A stretch of 64,000 nt of DNA from an uncultured Woeseiaceae bacterium (GCA_945787845.1 CALZJH010000001.1:1-64000), one strand, 5' to 3'; shown: positions 15,385 to 25,282, numbered from the stretch's first letter. Numbers and translations: made by a program. The notes: a model not told the origin generated them from the sequence alone.

Positions 15385-16383
15385 CTAGATCCCTCTCAGG
15401 AGCCGGCCCAAAAGGTCGGCACCCGTAATGACTTTTTTTACATCGTCGGTCCAGAGCAGCACGATGTCCTTGTCGATGGCTGCGTCACTGTCCGCTTCAA
15501 GACCAAGTTTCAGACGCGCGATGATGTGGCCCAACGGGCTATGCGGATCGTCAATGATGATCGGTCGGTGGCAGTGGGCATAGGCATCCACGGTGGATTC
15601 ACCCGACATGACGGCACGCAGGTAGGCATCCGCATCAAGAACAAGCTGCGGTTTGCCGTCGGTGTCAACGAGGATGATCCACTTCCGGTCGGAGCCGTTC
15701 ACCGTGGCAACGAATGGATCCGCGGCCGAGGACACCTCCGGAATCAGCGGCAAATCGACCTTCGTCTCCAGGGTGACAATACTGTCCGGGTCAACCGGTT
15801 CGCCCTCGTCGGACACGGGTACGTCGTCTATGTCGAGAAAGTTCAGGGCACCGCGACCTTCGATGAAGTCGATCTCGGCGCCGTCCGATTCGATGTGCTT
15901 TTCGATGACGCCCTTGAGCTGCCGCTCCCGCATGTAGAGAATTTGTTCCTCGCCGATAAGCCGGTCGAGCATCCAGGCACTGGGTCCCGCGACGGGGTAT
16001 AGCAATCGCTGGTAAAAACGCATCACGGGGCTCAGCAATGACGCCATGCGCATGGCATGACGGGAGAAATACGCCTGCGGCAGGATTTCGCCCGCAAAGG
16101 TAATGAGGACCGTCGAAAAAATGAATGCCGCGGCGCCGAGCATGACCGAATTCGAGAGCAAGGTCAGAAGCACGTTTATGGCGACATTGCCCCAGAGGAT
16201 CGTGGTCAGCAAGCGGTTCGAATCACGCCGCAGGTCGAGAATCTTTACCGCCGCCGCGTTACCGGCACCGGCCTCGGCCTCGAGCCGCAGGCGACTCAGG
16301 CTGAAAAACGCGAGGTTGAGTCCGGAGAACATCGCGGAGTGTGCGAGGCAGACAAAGATGCCGACCCAGATAACAGTTTCCAT
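15385..16383 (-). CDS. CNNM/DUF21-domain membrane protein
   Basis: A 332-residue protein. Residues about 1-155 form the DUF21/CNNM transmembrane domain (AMFSGLNLAFFSLSRLRLE, GNVAINVLLTLLSNS, TFAGEILPQAYFSRHA), found in CorB/CorC and CNNM magnesium and cobalt transport proteins. The rest resembles a CBS/CorC-type cytoplasmic region, but CBS motifs are weak. Magnesium or other divalent cation efflux is the family role; this branch is less well characterised. It converges on nei with about 20 bases between stops. Confidence 0.82.
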   Translation of the reverse strand: METVIWVGIFVCLAHSAMFSGLNLAFFSLSRLRLEAEAGAGNAAAVKILDLRRDSNRLLTTILWGNVAINVLLTLLSNSVMLGAAAFIFSTVLITFAGEILPQAYFSRHAMRMASLLSPVMRFYQRLLYPVAGPSAWMLDRLIGEEQILYMRERQLKGVIEKHIESDGAEIDFIEGRGALNFLDIDDVPVSDEGEPVDPDSIVTLETKVDLPLIPEVSSAADPFVATVNGSDRKWIILVDTDGKPQLVLDADAYLRAVMSGESTVDAYAHCHRPIIIDDPHSPLGHIIARLKLGLEADSDAAIDKDIVLLWTDDVKKVITGADLLGRLLRGI

Positions 16384-16517
16384 AGAAGAATCACAATGAG
16401 GGTGTTAATCCGCCATTCTACACGCGGGGACTGCCGACGCCGGAGGTGACTGGCTTCCCTACGCATCCTTGCGTACTTGCGATACGGTGATGCCTGTGTC
16501 TGAGGTCAGGAGAGACA

Positions 16518-17819
16518 ATGCCGATTTCCGAATCTATTTATGAGGCGCTAACCAACGAGGAAGATACGCGCCTCTGTGAGGAGATTGGTGAAGATGCGTG
16601 CCGCGAAGCGCCGCAGAATTTCACGTTCATTCTTCTGAGCAATTGCTTGTCCAAACTCGGTGACGCGATCGCCAGCCCGAAGACGACGATCGCCTGGCTG
16701 ACTTCGATGGTGGGTGCACCCGCATTTGTGCTGGGTCTGCTCGTGCCGATCCGCGAATCCGGCTCCATGGTCCCTCAGCTCTTCATCGGCGGCGCGATCC
16801 GCAGGCTGCCGATTCGCAAATGGGTATGGGTGGCGGGGAGCGTAGGCCAGGCAATGTGCATCGCCGGCATGGGGTTCGTCGCGATCTACCTGACCGGGAT
16901 GACGGCCGGCTGGGCCATTATCGGGCTCGTTGTCTGCTTCAGTCTGTGTCGCGGATTCTGCTCTGTCGCGGCGAAAGACGTTCTGGGCAAGACGGTCCCG
17001 AAACCGAAGCGGGGTCAGCTAACGGGATGGTCGGCCAGCGCCGCAGGCCTGCTCGGCGCAGGCGTGGGCATCGTCCTGATGACACCCGTGTCCGATAAGC
17101 TGGACGAGTCTTTTGTCGGGTTGCTGCTATTTTTTGCCGGGGCGCTGTGGCTGCTGGCGGCGGCGCTCTATGCGCAGCTGACCGAGAATGCCGGCGAGAC
17201 CGGCGGTGGCCGGAGTATCCTCGACGCGTTAGGTCAACTGCGGCTACTTAGCACCGATAAGGCGTTCCGTCGGTTCGTGATCACGCGGGCCCTGCTGATG
17301 TGCTCGGCGTTGAGTGCGCCATTCTACGTAGCTCTTGCGCAGCAGAATTACGGCACGCAGGTGTATTTGCTTGGCGCATTTATCGCGGCGTCTGGTGTCG
17401 CGTCGCTGGTCAGTGCGCCGGTCTGGGGCCGCTACGCCGACGCGTCGAGCAAGACCGTGATGATCAGGGCAGTGCTCATTGCGTCAGGGGTTGGTTTGAT
17501 CGTGTTCATGGCAAACCGGCTCGTTCCCTCGCTGAGTAATTCGCTGTGGTTCCTGCCGCTTGCCTACTTTGCGCTGTCGCTGGCGCACAGCGGCGTTCGC
17601 GTTGGTCGCAAGACCTATGTCGTGAACCTGGCGTCAGGGAACAAGCGCACAGACTACGTGGCAGTGAGCAACACAGTCATCGGGCTGTTGCTTCTCGTCG
17701 TCGGGGCCGTCGGCGCGCTCACGCCGATTTTGGGCAATGACGGCGTGATCGGTTTGCTTGCACTGATGGGCCTGGTCGGCGCGGCTTACGGTACACAGTT
17801 GCCAGACGTAGAGGCGTGA
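16518..17819 (+). CDS. MFS transporter
   Basis: A 433-residue transporter with about 12 hydrophobic segments and a cytoplasmic loop (SVAAKDVLGKTVPKPKRGQLTGW) between the early helices of the kind seen in major facilitator proteins. The N-terminus has about 40 polar residues before TM1 (SKLGDAIASPKTTIAW). Substrate cannot be assigned. A GAGAGA-type ribosome-binding site precedes the ATG, and a long palindrome follows the stop. Confidence 0.8.
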   Translation: MPISESIYEALTNEEDTRLCEEIGEDACREAPQNFTFILLSNCLSKLGDAIASPKTTIAWLTSMVGAPAFVLGLLVPIRESGSMVPQLFIGGAIRRLPIRKWVWVAGSVGQAMCIAGMGFVAIYLTGMTAGWAIIGLVVCFSLCRGFCSVAAKDVLGKTVPKPKRGQLTGWSASAAGLLGAGVGIVLMTPVSDKLDESFVGLLLFFAGALWLLAAALYAQLTENAGETGGGRSILDALGQLRLLSTDKAFRRFVITRALLMCSALSAPFYVALAQQNYGTQVYLLGAFIAASGVASLVSAPVWGRYADASSKTVMIRAVLIASGVGLIVFMANRLVPSLSNSLWFLPLAYFALSLAHSGVRVGRKTYVVNLASGNKRTDYVAVSNTVIGLLLLVVGAVGALTPILGNDGVIGLLALMGLVGAAYGTQLPDVEA

Positions 17820-17829
17820 GCCGGAAAAG

Positions 17830-17858
17830 CGAGGGGCGCCAATTGGCGCCCCTCGTTT
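17830..17858. terminator. Palindromic terminator after the MFS gene
   Basis: CGAGGGGCGCC-AATT-GGCGCCCCTCG is a perfect 26-bp palindrome (17830-17855) followed by TTT on the plus strand, ten bases after the MFS stop. It can terminate the MFS transcript. The T-run is short, so it is weaker than a textbook terminator. Confidence 0.7.
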
Positions 17859-17883
17859 GAATCAGTTGCGATTAGATGGAGCG

Positions 17884-18084
17884 CTAACTCCAGTCGTCGT
17901 CATCATCCCAATCCCAATCCACACGATCCCATCGGTGCTTCAGATTGCTATGACGGTGGTCTCGATGACTGCGATGCTCCTCGCGCCGATAGTCGTCGAG
18001 TAGTTTGTGAAAGGCCCGAGACTTCTCGAAGGCGAAGTCCTCGAAATCGTCGAAATCTTCGTAAAGGTCATTACGCAGACGCAT
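17884..18084 (-). CDS. Small Asp/His/Trp-rich protein
   Basis: A 66-residue protein with a GGAGGAGA ribosome-binding site. The first half is acidic (YEDFDDFEDF). The second half is rich in His/Arg (REEHRSHRDHRHSNLKHRW) and ends in WDWDDDDDWS. No signal peptide or membrane segment. The His and Asp clusters could bind metal, or the protein may be disordered and interact with the basic partner encoded just upstream (12-base gap). I do not recognise a family. Confidence 0.5.
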   Translation of the reverse strand: MRLRNDLYEDFDDFEDFAFEKSRAFHKLLDDYRREEHRSHRDHRHSNLKHRWDRVDWDWDDDDDWS

Positions 18085-18096
18085 TTTTCTCCTCCT

Positions 18097-18591
18097 CTAT
18101 TGAAGGCTGGTGCGTGAGTACTTAGGCCAGTCCCAGGTCGAAAGAACAATGGAACCCGGTTCCGGTCCTGATGAATCAAAAAAGTTCTTGTACGCTCGAT
18201 GCACGATGTTCCAGACTGAGTCGAGTTCTTTGTGGTCACGCGGCAGGTGAATGCAGACCAGTTCGTCGATGAGAGTGCCCCAGCCGCACGAAAGGACCTG
18301 GTGCTGGCCCCACCGATCAAGCCCGCTAACTATTACGCTGTCACAATTCAGGCTGCAAAACAGGCGCGCCTGCCGGCTCTTGAACATTCGGGCCGAGCCC
18401 TCGCGGCGCAGGTACACGTCGATCCGGCTGGGCACCATATCATCGGTACGCTCGACGGTTTCGATGCCGGGCAGACCCGCAATCCGGTCAGCGAGCGCCA
18501 TTCGTGCCTCGAAGTGACGCGCGGTGTTACGCTTGTTGCGGATCCGGGTCGGAAGCTTGAAGCGGGATGACAATCTGGCGGTTTTTTCCAT
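18097..18591 (-). CDS. Hypothetical protein, possibly of the luciferase-like/DUF5519 type
   Basis: A 164-residue soluble protein with an N-terminal basic segment (SSRFKLPTRIRNKRNTARHF). The region IAGLPGIETVERTDD and the segment WGQHQVLSCGWGTLIDELVCIHLPRDHKELDSVWNIVHRAY resemble the end of small luciferase-family (DUF5519-like) proteins. That assignment is from memory of the HQVLxxGWG...LPRDxEEL pattern and is tentative. It appears to form a two-gene unit with the acidic 66-residue protein and is divergent from the MarR regulator gene. Confidence 0.5.
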   Translation of the reverse strand: MEKTARLSSRFKLPTRIRNKRNTARHFEARMALADRIAGLPGIETVERTDDMVPSRIDVYLRREGSARMFKSRQARLFCSLNCDSVIVSGLDRWGQHQVLSCGWGTLIDELVCIHLPRDHKELDSVWNIVHRAYKNFFDSSGPEPGSIVLSTWDWPKYSRTSLQ

Positions 18592-18693
18592 GGTTTCGTG
18601 CCAATGTAAAAACGTAACTCTGTGATGGAGTATCGCCTCATTTAGTTTGATGTCAAGTAGTTTTATATAAAAATATTAAAATAGAGCGAATGC

Positions 18694-19200
18694 ATGAAAA
18701 AAGATGTTGTCGACGACATATTGGGACAATGGTCTGACGAAAAACCGGAGCTGGATACGGCGAGCCTGGGTGTTGTCATTCGGGTCATTTCGTTAAGCCG
18801 GGCATTTCTGCGGCAGGCGACCGAGGCACTCGCTCCCCTGGACATGGAATTGTTCGAATACGATGTCTTGTCAGCGCTGCGGCGCCAGGGCCGCCCATAC
18901 TCACTTCCGGCGACCGGCCTTGCACGAGAGACCGGCTTGAGCAGTGGTGCGATGACCAATCGGATCGACAAGCTCGAGTTGCGTGGCCTCGTCGTTCGCG
19001 AAGCCGACAAGAGTGACAGACGGGCGGTAATCGTCTCCCTGACCGGGGCCGGCCAACGAGCGATCGACGATGCGATAAAGCTACGACTCGACGCGGCGGA
19101 CGAAAGCTTGCGCGGCTTAAGTCATCGAGAACGCAATGAGCTCGCAAAACTGCTGCGAAAAGCCCGCCTGACCGGTATGGACGACGCCGACGAGGTATGA
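18694..19200 (+). CDS. MarR-family transcriptional regulator
   Basis: A 168-residue winged-helix regulator. The helix-turn-helix lies in GLARETGLSSGAMTNRIDKLELRGLVVREADKSDRRAVIVSLT (about residues 71-113), with the DxRxxxVxLT wing that marks MarR proteins. N- and C-terminal helices would form the dimer. It is divergent from the hypothetical pair at 17884-18591; the 102-base spacer is AT-rich (18600-18690) and the likely operator site. Ligand unknown. Confidence 0.88.
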   Translation: MKKDVVDDILGQWSDEKPELDTASLGVVIRVISLSRAFLRQATEALAPLDMELFEYDVLSALRRQGRPYSLPATGLARETGLSSGAMTNRIDKLELRGLVVREADKSDRRAVIVSLTGAGQRAIDDAIKLRLDAADESLRGLSHRERNELAKLLRKARLTGMDDADEV

Positions 19201-19219
19201 CCCCGGATTCTCCAGATAA

Positions 19220-22200
19220 CTACTTCTTCTTCACGCTGTACAGAATGTCAAAGTTGCTGACAGCGCCGGTTCTCGATTCGAGCACGAGGCGATCGGTGAG
19301 CTGGTAGCGAAGCAGCAGGGTGCCCAGCTTGTCGACCAGGCCGTAGCCGTATTCGACAAGCAGTCGACTGCCGATGCGCTTGCCGGCGATCAGCCGGCTG
19401 TCCTCGGCGCCGCCTTCGAGTGCCAGCGTCTCGAGGCCCAGCCCGGACCGGACCTGCGACACGATATTGCCTGCGCCGGACAGACCCAGTGCGAACGCCG
19501 CTGCGTTCAGCGTGTCACCCTCGCCCTCGCTGGTTGCGCTGGCTAACGGTCGCCCGGTCAGCAAATACGACAGCGCCTCGGCGTCTCCCAGCGCTGGCTC
19601 ACTGAAGATGCTCGAGCGAAGCTGCGACGGGGTGCCGCTGAGCTGGATGCCTGCGAGGACGTCTGTGGTGCGGCGAACAGCGCGCACATCGAGCTGCGGA
19701 TTGTCCAGTGGACCATTGAAGATCAGCTGTCCGCGTTCGATCTCGAGCTCTTGGCCATACGCTTCGTAGCGCCCCTCTCGCAGCGATAGCCTGCCGTTGC
19801 CCGTGTACTGTTCGTGCGTGCCGCCGCGAAGCCGCACGACGCCGTCGATGTTTGTGGTCAGTCCGAAGCCGTCGAAGCTGACGTTTTCGCCAAGGGCCAC
19901 CGCGATATCCACGTCGATGCGCCGGCGAGTCGACAGTTGTTCGGCATCGTTCGAATGCACGACCGCATCCGCGGAAGGCGACGTCGCTGTTTCCGGGGCG
20001 CGCTTCATGCGGATGTTTGCCACGGGAACCAGAAGGTTGCCCGTTACCGAAGTCGTCTGGTCATCAAACACCAGGGCGATTGCCGGCGACGCGGCGAGTT
20101 GCATGTCCGGCAGGCGCACGAGTTCGAAGTCCTGCCCGGTCACGAGGACCTCGGAGCGGATGCCGGTATCAGCGCTTACCCAGGTGTCGCCTGTAATGCG
20201 GATATCGCCGTCGCCCGACTTTGCGGAACCCTCGAGTTTCAGACGTCCGGCAGACGACTGCGAGAGCTGAACGTTAAAGTCGGTCACGTCGATTCCTGCC
20301 TGACGCACGCCGAAGGCGCCATCGGTCACCGCAATGGCGCCGAGGAAATCCGGCTCCCCCAGGGTTCCGGAAATTTCGAGATTGCCGTTGACTGCGCCAC
20401 TGGGGTTCGAGAGTCCGGGAATGAAAACCGCGACCAACGACATGTCGTTCACGGCCACGCTGCCGCTCCCGGCAACGGCAGAGCCGAAGTCCAGAACGTC
20501 GTCAACCCTAAGGTTCGCCCGGGTATTGCCCGCACCCTCGGCAAATACCAGTTGCAACGACGCCTCCAGCCGATTATCCGACAACGTCGCGCTTCCCGAG
20601 GCTTCGTCGAAGCCAGTTGAGAGATGCTCATCGTCCACGATCGCATCGACGCTTGCAGCACGCAGACTCAGTGATATGTCACCGCTTATACGGCCATCGA
20701 CCACCGAGCCACTCGCGCGCATGTCACCGAAGCCGTTGAGGGTGATATCGGGCGGCAGCGACAGCGGCAGTTGGGCGAGCGGCAGATCTGAAATCTCGAG
20801 ATTGAGAGCGGTTGGACGGTCCTGCAGCATCGTTACGTCGGCGCAGATTTCGCCGGTGTCGAGGGACCGATCCAGGCAGATTCGGGAGAGTGAAAACTCC
20901 TGGGCGGAAGCTGCTAGCGTGCCGGGTTCTCGCAGCCGCCAGTCGCCGGCCAACTCGTTGCTCAGTGACAGTCCGTCAATCGTGCCGGTCCAGCCCTTGT
21001 CCGCAACCGCACCCGATAATTCGGCCGTCACCCGGCTGTCGAGACCGTTCACCTCGGTCCGGATCGAGTGCTGGTCAAGGGAGCCGTCGATGACGACCCG
21101 CGCCGCATCGATTTCCGTGTCGCGAAGCACGAGGCTCTGCAGGTTCAGGTCGGCTGCGATGCTCTGCGACTCGTCGAGGCGCAGCACGCCGGAGACGCTG
21201 CCAGCCACATCGGGCAGCAGTTCAGCCAGTGCCGGCGCATCGAGTTCCGCGTAGAGAGACACCGTGTCGCCAGCATTGCCGCGAAGGCTGAGCCGGTTGC
21301 TGCCGAGACGGATTCTGCCGTTCGAAACCCGCAGCTGCTTCGACGCATAGCCGATCTCCGCGCTCCCATCCAGCGCGTGTTCGTTGATAATTCCGTCTGC
21401 CTTGCTGACCAGGACGACGAGCTCAGGTTCACCCGCGCGCAGCGTGCCGCTGGCGGTGCCGGCCAGATTGACCTGGCCCTGCAGCCGGTCTGATGCGAAC
21501 GAGGGGTCAATGTTCGACAGGACGTATTCGATGTCGAAGCCGGGTTCGGGCGCCCAGCGCACGATCCCCGAGGATTCCAGCTGCGCCAGTTCATTGGCTG
21601 CACTCAGGCTCGAAAATCGGACGCTCTCGAGGTCGGTCTCGCCGTCCAGCATGACTCGCGTCTCGGGCAGCTCATCCAGCTGACCCAGAGCGTCGAGCGT
21701 TAACTGCAGCCGCGTTGGTTCACCGTGCACCCGGAGCAAACCGCTGGACGACCGCAAGAGGGATTCGTCAAATTGCCACTCTATTGATTTCCAGGTATTG
21801 GCAAGGTCGAGTGTAAGTCGTTCGGCGCTGTACGAAACGCTACCCTGGGTGACCAGTCGTTGCGGCGAGTTCAGTGTGTGGTTCAGCTCGTAGCGCTGCA
21901 GATCGCCGCGCAGCTGCAGGTTGCCCGCAAGTTCCAGTGACGGTGATTCATTCCATTGCCAGGTTACGTTGACACGAGCCGGATAGGGCTCGGCGAGTGT
22001 TGCGCCGCCATCGAGATCGAGGTCCAGCCAGCTGCTACGCACAACGAGGCGCGTGATGTTGAGTTTCGATCCATGCAGCGAGCCGCTCATCTCGATGCGC
22101 TCGACATCGCGTTGCAGTTGCTCGCGCGTGAACGACAGGTTTTGCAGGGATGAGGACGCCACCGAGATTCGCAGCGGCGATTCAATCGTCGGCAAACTGT

Positions 22201-22549
22201 CCGGGGATTCGCTGCCGGTTGCTTCGTGAAGCTCGATGGCTGCTTCGCCGATCTCGAGAGAGCGCACGGCGAGATGCCGGGACAGCAGTTGCGCGACGTC
22301 GATATCGACGCAGATATTGCGGGCCGCAATATCTTGGGAGTCGGTGCGCCAGTCAGCCGAACTCAGGCAGATGCCGCCGAGCAGCGACCCGCTGGCGGTG
22401 CCGAGCGTGAGTCCCGCGGGCAAATACGGCTCCGCCCGGCCCAGCAGAAAGCGGGTACCGCTGTCCGTGCCAAGCACCCAGAACACACAGAGCAGCAACA
22501 GCACTGCAAGCGAGGCAATCCCGACCCAAATTTTTCGCGCCACGGTCAC
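19220..22549 (-). CDS. tamB: TamB, translocation and assembly module subunit
   Basis: An 1109-residue AsmA-like protein with an N-terminal inner-membrane anchor (IASLAVLLLLCVFWVLG) and a long beta-helical periplasmic region. It ends in the conserved DUF490/TamB C-terminal domain (RGGTHEQYTGNGRLSLREGRYEAYGQELEIERGQLIFNGPLDNPQLDVRAVRR ... LLVEYGYGLVDKLGTLLLRYQLTDRLVLESRTG). TamB spans the periplasm and acts with TamA in outer-membrane protein insertion and phospholipid transport. Its start overlaps the tamA stop (ATGA, 4 bases). Length is slightly below that of E. coli TamB. Confidence 0.93.
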   Translation of the reverse strand: MTVARKIWVGIASLAVLLLLCVFWVLGTDSGTRFLLGRAEPYLPAGLTLGTASGSLLGGICLSSADWRTDSQDIAARNICVDIDVAQLLSRHLAVRSLEIGEAAIELHEATGSESPDSLPTIESPLRISVASSSLQNLSFTREQLQRDVERIEMSGSLHGSKLNITRLVVRSSWLDLDLDGGATLAEPYPARVNVTWQWNESPSLELAGNLQLRGDLQRYELNHTLNSPQRLVTQGSVSYSAERLTLDLANTWKSIEWQFDESLLRSSSGLLRVHGEPTRLQLTLDALGQLDELPETRVMLDGETDLESVRFSSLSAANELAQLESSGIVRWAPEPGFDIEYVLSNIDPSFASDRLQGQVNLAGTASGTLRAGEPELVVLVSKADGIINEHALDGSAEIGYASKQLRVSNGRIRLGSNRLSLRGNAGDTVSLYAELDAPALAELLPDVAGSVSGVLRLDESQSIAADLNLQSLVLRDTEIDAARVVIDGSLDQHSIRTEVNGLDSRVTAELSGAVADKGWTGTIDGLSLSNELAGDWRLREPGTLAASAQEFSLSRICLDRSLDTGEICADVTMLQDRPTALNLEISDLPLAQLPLSLPPDITLNGFGDMRASGSVVDGRISGDISLSLRAASVDAIVDDEHLSTGFDEASGSATLSDNRLEASLQLVFAEGAGNTRANLRVDDVLDFGSAVAGSGSVAVNDMSLVAVFIPGLSNPSGAVNGNLEISGTLGEPDFLGAIAVTDGAFGVRQAGIDVTDFNVQLSQSSAGRLKLEGSAKSGDGDIRITGDTWVSADTGIRSEVLVTGQDFELVRLPDMQLAASPAIALVFDDQTTSVTGNLLVPVANIRMKRAPETATSPSADAVVHSNDAEQLSTRRRIDVDIAVALGENVSFDGFGLTTNIDGVVRLRGGTHEQYTGNGRLSLREGRYEAYGQELEIERGQLIFNGPLDNPQLDVRAVRRTTDVLAGIQLSGTPSQLRSSIFSEPALGDAEALSYLLTGRPLASATSEGEGDTLNAAAFALGLSGAGNIVSQVRSGLGLETLALEGGAEDSRLIAGKRIGSRLLVEYGYGLVDKLGTLLLRYQLTDRLVLESRTGAVSNFDILYSVKKK

Positions 22550-24267
22550 AGGTCCGCACCAAGGCGCAGATGCACCCGCAGGTTTTTACTGCTATCGGAT
22601 ACCGGATAGCCAAGATAGAGCCGAATTGGACCCAGCGGCGATCGCCACTTGATGCCAATTCCGGCGCCGACTTCCGCATCAAGGTCGGTGTTGTTGAATG
22701 CGTTGCCGGCATCGACAAAGACTGCGCCGTAGAAATTCCCCTTCAGGTGACGCTCGTATTCGAGACTCGCGACCAGCAGGTTGTCGCCGCCCACGACATC
22801 GCCATTAGCATCGGTCGGACCCAGGCTGTCGTAGTCAAAGCCGCGAATGGACTCATCGCCGCCGGCAAAGAATCGAATCGAGGGCGGCAATTCGGCAAAA
22901 TCACTCGACCGGGTGACCCCGGCATTCAGTCGCGCCAGCAGTCGATTGCCCTGTCCGAACGATCGTATAAAGCGCACCCAGACCTTCGCCTGGACAAACG
23001 ACATTGATGAACCGATCGACTCGTCGGTGCCGCGAACCTCGATGCCCAGGCGTCGGCCGTGGCTCGGGAAGATGTCCCTGTCGGACCGCTTTTGATCGAA
23101 GTTAATTGCGGGAACGATGGAAAGCGTCGTGTCCCTGTCGTCGCCGACTGTGAAGGACTCCCGGCTGGCGTCGAGCGACAGGGTTCTAAGCCATTTCTCG
23201 CCCATCGCCTTGGTCCAGCGAACGCCGAGCCGCTGTGCTTCATTGTCGAAGGTGTCGGTTTCCTCGTTGGAATAGGCGGCGGTCGTGCTGAACCATTCGC
23301 GGCGCGGGTCGTGCAGCGGAATACGGTATTCAGTGGTCAGGCCCTGTATGACCTCTGATGCGCCGAGGTCAGTAAAAAAACGGTGACCGCGTGTATTGAT
23401 GCGGTTGTTCCTGAACCCGGCACGAAATCGCGGCCCGGTATCTGTCGAGGCGCCGACACCAACCGTATATTCGATGCGGTTCGCCGGCTGCAACACGATT
23501 CGTAGAGGAACCAGTTCGCCGACGGCGTTTTCGACATCGGGAAGTATCTCGATCTGACCAAAATACGCGCTATCGGACAGATCACGATAAGCGCGGGCAA
23601 TATCATTTGCGTCGTAGGCCGCGCCGACCTCGAGGTCGAGGTATCCCAGCACGATCGCCGGATCGATGAACTCCTGCTCCTGGCGGATTTCGCCGATGCG
23701 ATAGCGGGGGCCGCTGGCGAAATGCAGGGTCACGTCGGCCAGGCCCTGTTCGGGCCAGATGTCCAGCCGATGCTCCGAGTAGGCGGCTTTGAAGTAGCCG
23801 CGGTCCGCGGCGCGGACCTGGAGGGCTCTTTTCAGCCGATCGTAATTGGCATGCAGAAGCACGGCGCCCGGCGTCAATGCTGTCGCGGCAAGCAGTTCCT
23901 GAAATACGGGGTCTGTCGATGCCGGGCCGTCGATCCGGATGTCGATATTGCGCAGGCGAACCGGTTCTCCTGGCTCGATCGTGATGGCTGCCCGCCAGCA
24001 ATCGTCATCGCGCGACAGACTTGTCTCAACCGCCGGCCGGTAGTAACCGAAGGGTTCCAGGGCCGTACGAACTTCCTTTTTGAGCGTACGAAACCGCCGG
24101 CGGATCAGGCGGTCGTCGGCATCACAGGGTTCGGAAGCGATGGCCGCAAAGGCGCGAACATTGCGCTCCAGTTCCCCATCGACACCCGTGACCGCGAGTT
24201 CGGCCGACACGAGCGGCGGTAGCAGCAGGGCCACCAGGAGCAGGCGGGAAGACAGCTTGTTCGGCAT
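22546..24267 (-). CDS. tamA: TamA, outer-membrane Omp85-family assembly protein
   Basis: A 573-residue outer-membrane protein with a signal peptide (residues 1-22, LLLVALLLPPLVSA), three POTRA-type domains and an Omp85 C-terminal barrel. The barrel includes the surface-antigen motif SIRFFAGGDESIRGFDY and ends RVHLRLGADL. TamA forms the outer-membrane part of the translocation and assembly module with TamB, encoded immediately downstream with a 4-base overlap. The CorA-family gene ends only 9 bases upstream on the same strand, so the operon may include ion-transport genes. Confidence 0.94.
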   Translation of the reverse strand: MPNKLSSRLLLVALLLPPLVSAELAVTGVDGELERNVRAFAAIASEPCDADDRLIRRRFRTLKKEVRTALEPFGYYRPAVETSLSRDDDCWRAAITIEPGEPVRLRNIDIRIDGPASTDPVFQELLAATALTPGAVLLHANYDRLKRALQVRAADRGYFKAAYSEHRLDIWPEQGLADVTLHFASGPRYRIGEIRQEQEFIDPAIVLGYLDLEVGAAYDANDIARAYRDLSDSAYFGQIEILPDVENAVGELVPLRIVLQPANRIEYTVGVGASTDTGPRFRAGFRNNRINTRGHRFFTDLGASEVIQGLTTEYRIPLHDPRREWFSTTAAYSNEETDTFDNEAQRLGVRWTKAMGEKWLRTLSLDASRESFTVGDDRDTTLSIVPAINFDQKRSDRDIFPSHGRRLGIEVRGTDESIGSSMSFVQAKVWVRFIRSFGQGNRLLARLNAGVTRSSDFAELPPSIRFFAGGDESIRGFDYDSLGPTDANGDVVGGDNLLVASLEYERHLKGNFYGAVFVDAGNAFNNTDLDAEVGAGIGIKWRSPLGPIRLYLGYPVSDSSKNLRVHLRLGADL

Positions 24268-24276
24268 AGCGGCAAT

Positions 24277-25263
24277 CTACAACCACTTCTTGGCGCGGAA
24301 AAATGCCAGCAAGCCGATGGCCGCGACCACCATGAGCACCAGCGAACCGACAAAGCCAAGCGGGCTGTTCAGTCCCGGCAAGCCTCCCACGTTCATGCCG
24401 AGCAGCCCCGTGATGAACGTCAGCGGCAGGAACACCGCCGCCACGACGGAGAGCACGTACATCCGTGAATTCTGTTCCTGCGCCAGCATGCCCAGGAATT
24501 CCTCGCGCAGCACCATGGTTTGCTCTCGCGCGAGGTCCAGGTCTTCAAGGTAGCGGGTGATGCGGTCAGCCTCGTCGCGCAGATCACGAATATCGTTCTC
24601 CGACAGCCAGTTGCCGGGCTGTCGGTACAGGCGATCCAGCGCGTCGCGCTGCGGTGCGAGAAAACGGCGGACAGCCGCAATTTGATGGCGCAACGTCGTA
24701 ACCATCTGCCGGAACTGTGTCTGGTCCTGGGTGGTCATCGTGTCTTCTGCCACGCCGACCCGGTTTTCGATGTCGTCAATAAAGTTACCGATACGGTCTG
24801 CCAGTTTGGCGACGACGATGCTGAGAAAGCCGCCTGGCGTTTTCGGACCAACGCCCTGCTTGAGCATTTCCTGTATGTCAATGATCGACAGCAGGCGTCT
24901 GCGTCGCGTACTTATGATGCGGTTTTGTTCGATCCAGACTCGAACAGAAACCATATCTTCCGGATCCTGGCCCGGATTGCTGTTGACGCCGCGAAGTACC
25001 ACGAGCAGACCATGATCGGTGGAGAACGAGCGCGGCCTGGTCTCGTCAGCCAGCAGTGCGTCGACGATCACAGGCTCCAGACCGCCATTGTTCTCCAGCC
25101 AGGATCGTGACGCTTCGTCGTTGACGTCCAGGTGTATCCAGGTGACGTCCTGGCCGCTTGTGCCCTGATCAGGCAACCGTGGATCGACGGGTGCAGCGCC
25201 ACCCCGCCCGTCAAACACGCCGCTATACAAGAAGCCGGGTCCAGGTTCATTCCCTGTCGTCAT
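24277..25263 (-). CDS. CorA/ZntB-family divalent cation transporter
   Basis: A 328-residue 2-TM-GxN transporter. The long cytoplasmic alpha/beta funnel ends with two C-terminal membrane helices and the GMN motif in TGLLGMNVGGLPG, followed by FFRAKKWL. The ZntB-like loop GGLPG, in place of the YGMNF context, points to a ZntB-type zinc or cation transporter. I use the ATG at 25263, which has AAAGGA about 8 bases upstream. A longer in-frame start at 25296 would overlap the CaCA gene and adds non-conserved residues. Confidence 0.87.
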   Translation of the reverse strand: MTTGNEPGPGFLYSGVFDGRGGAAPVDPRLPDQGTSGQDVTWIHLDVNDEASRSWLENNGGLEPVIVDALLADETRPRSFSTDHGLLVVLRGVNSNPGQDPEDMVSVRVWIEQNRIISTRRRRLLSIIDIQEMLKQGVGPKTPGGFLSIVVAKLADRIGNFIDDIENRVGVAEDTMTTQDQTQFRQMVTTLRHQIAAVRRFLAPQRDALDRLYRQPGNWLSENDIRDLRDEADRITRYLEDLDLAREQTMVLREEFLGMLAQEQNSRMYVLSVVAAVFLPLTFITGLLGMNVGGLPGLNSPLGFVGSLVLMVVAAIGLLAFFRAKKWL

Positions 25264-25282
25264 AAGAGATATTCCTTTAGCG

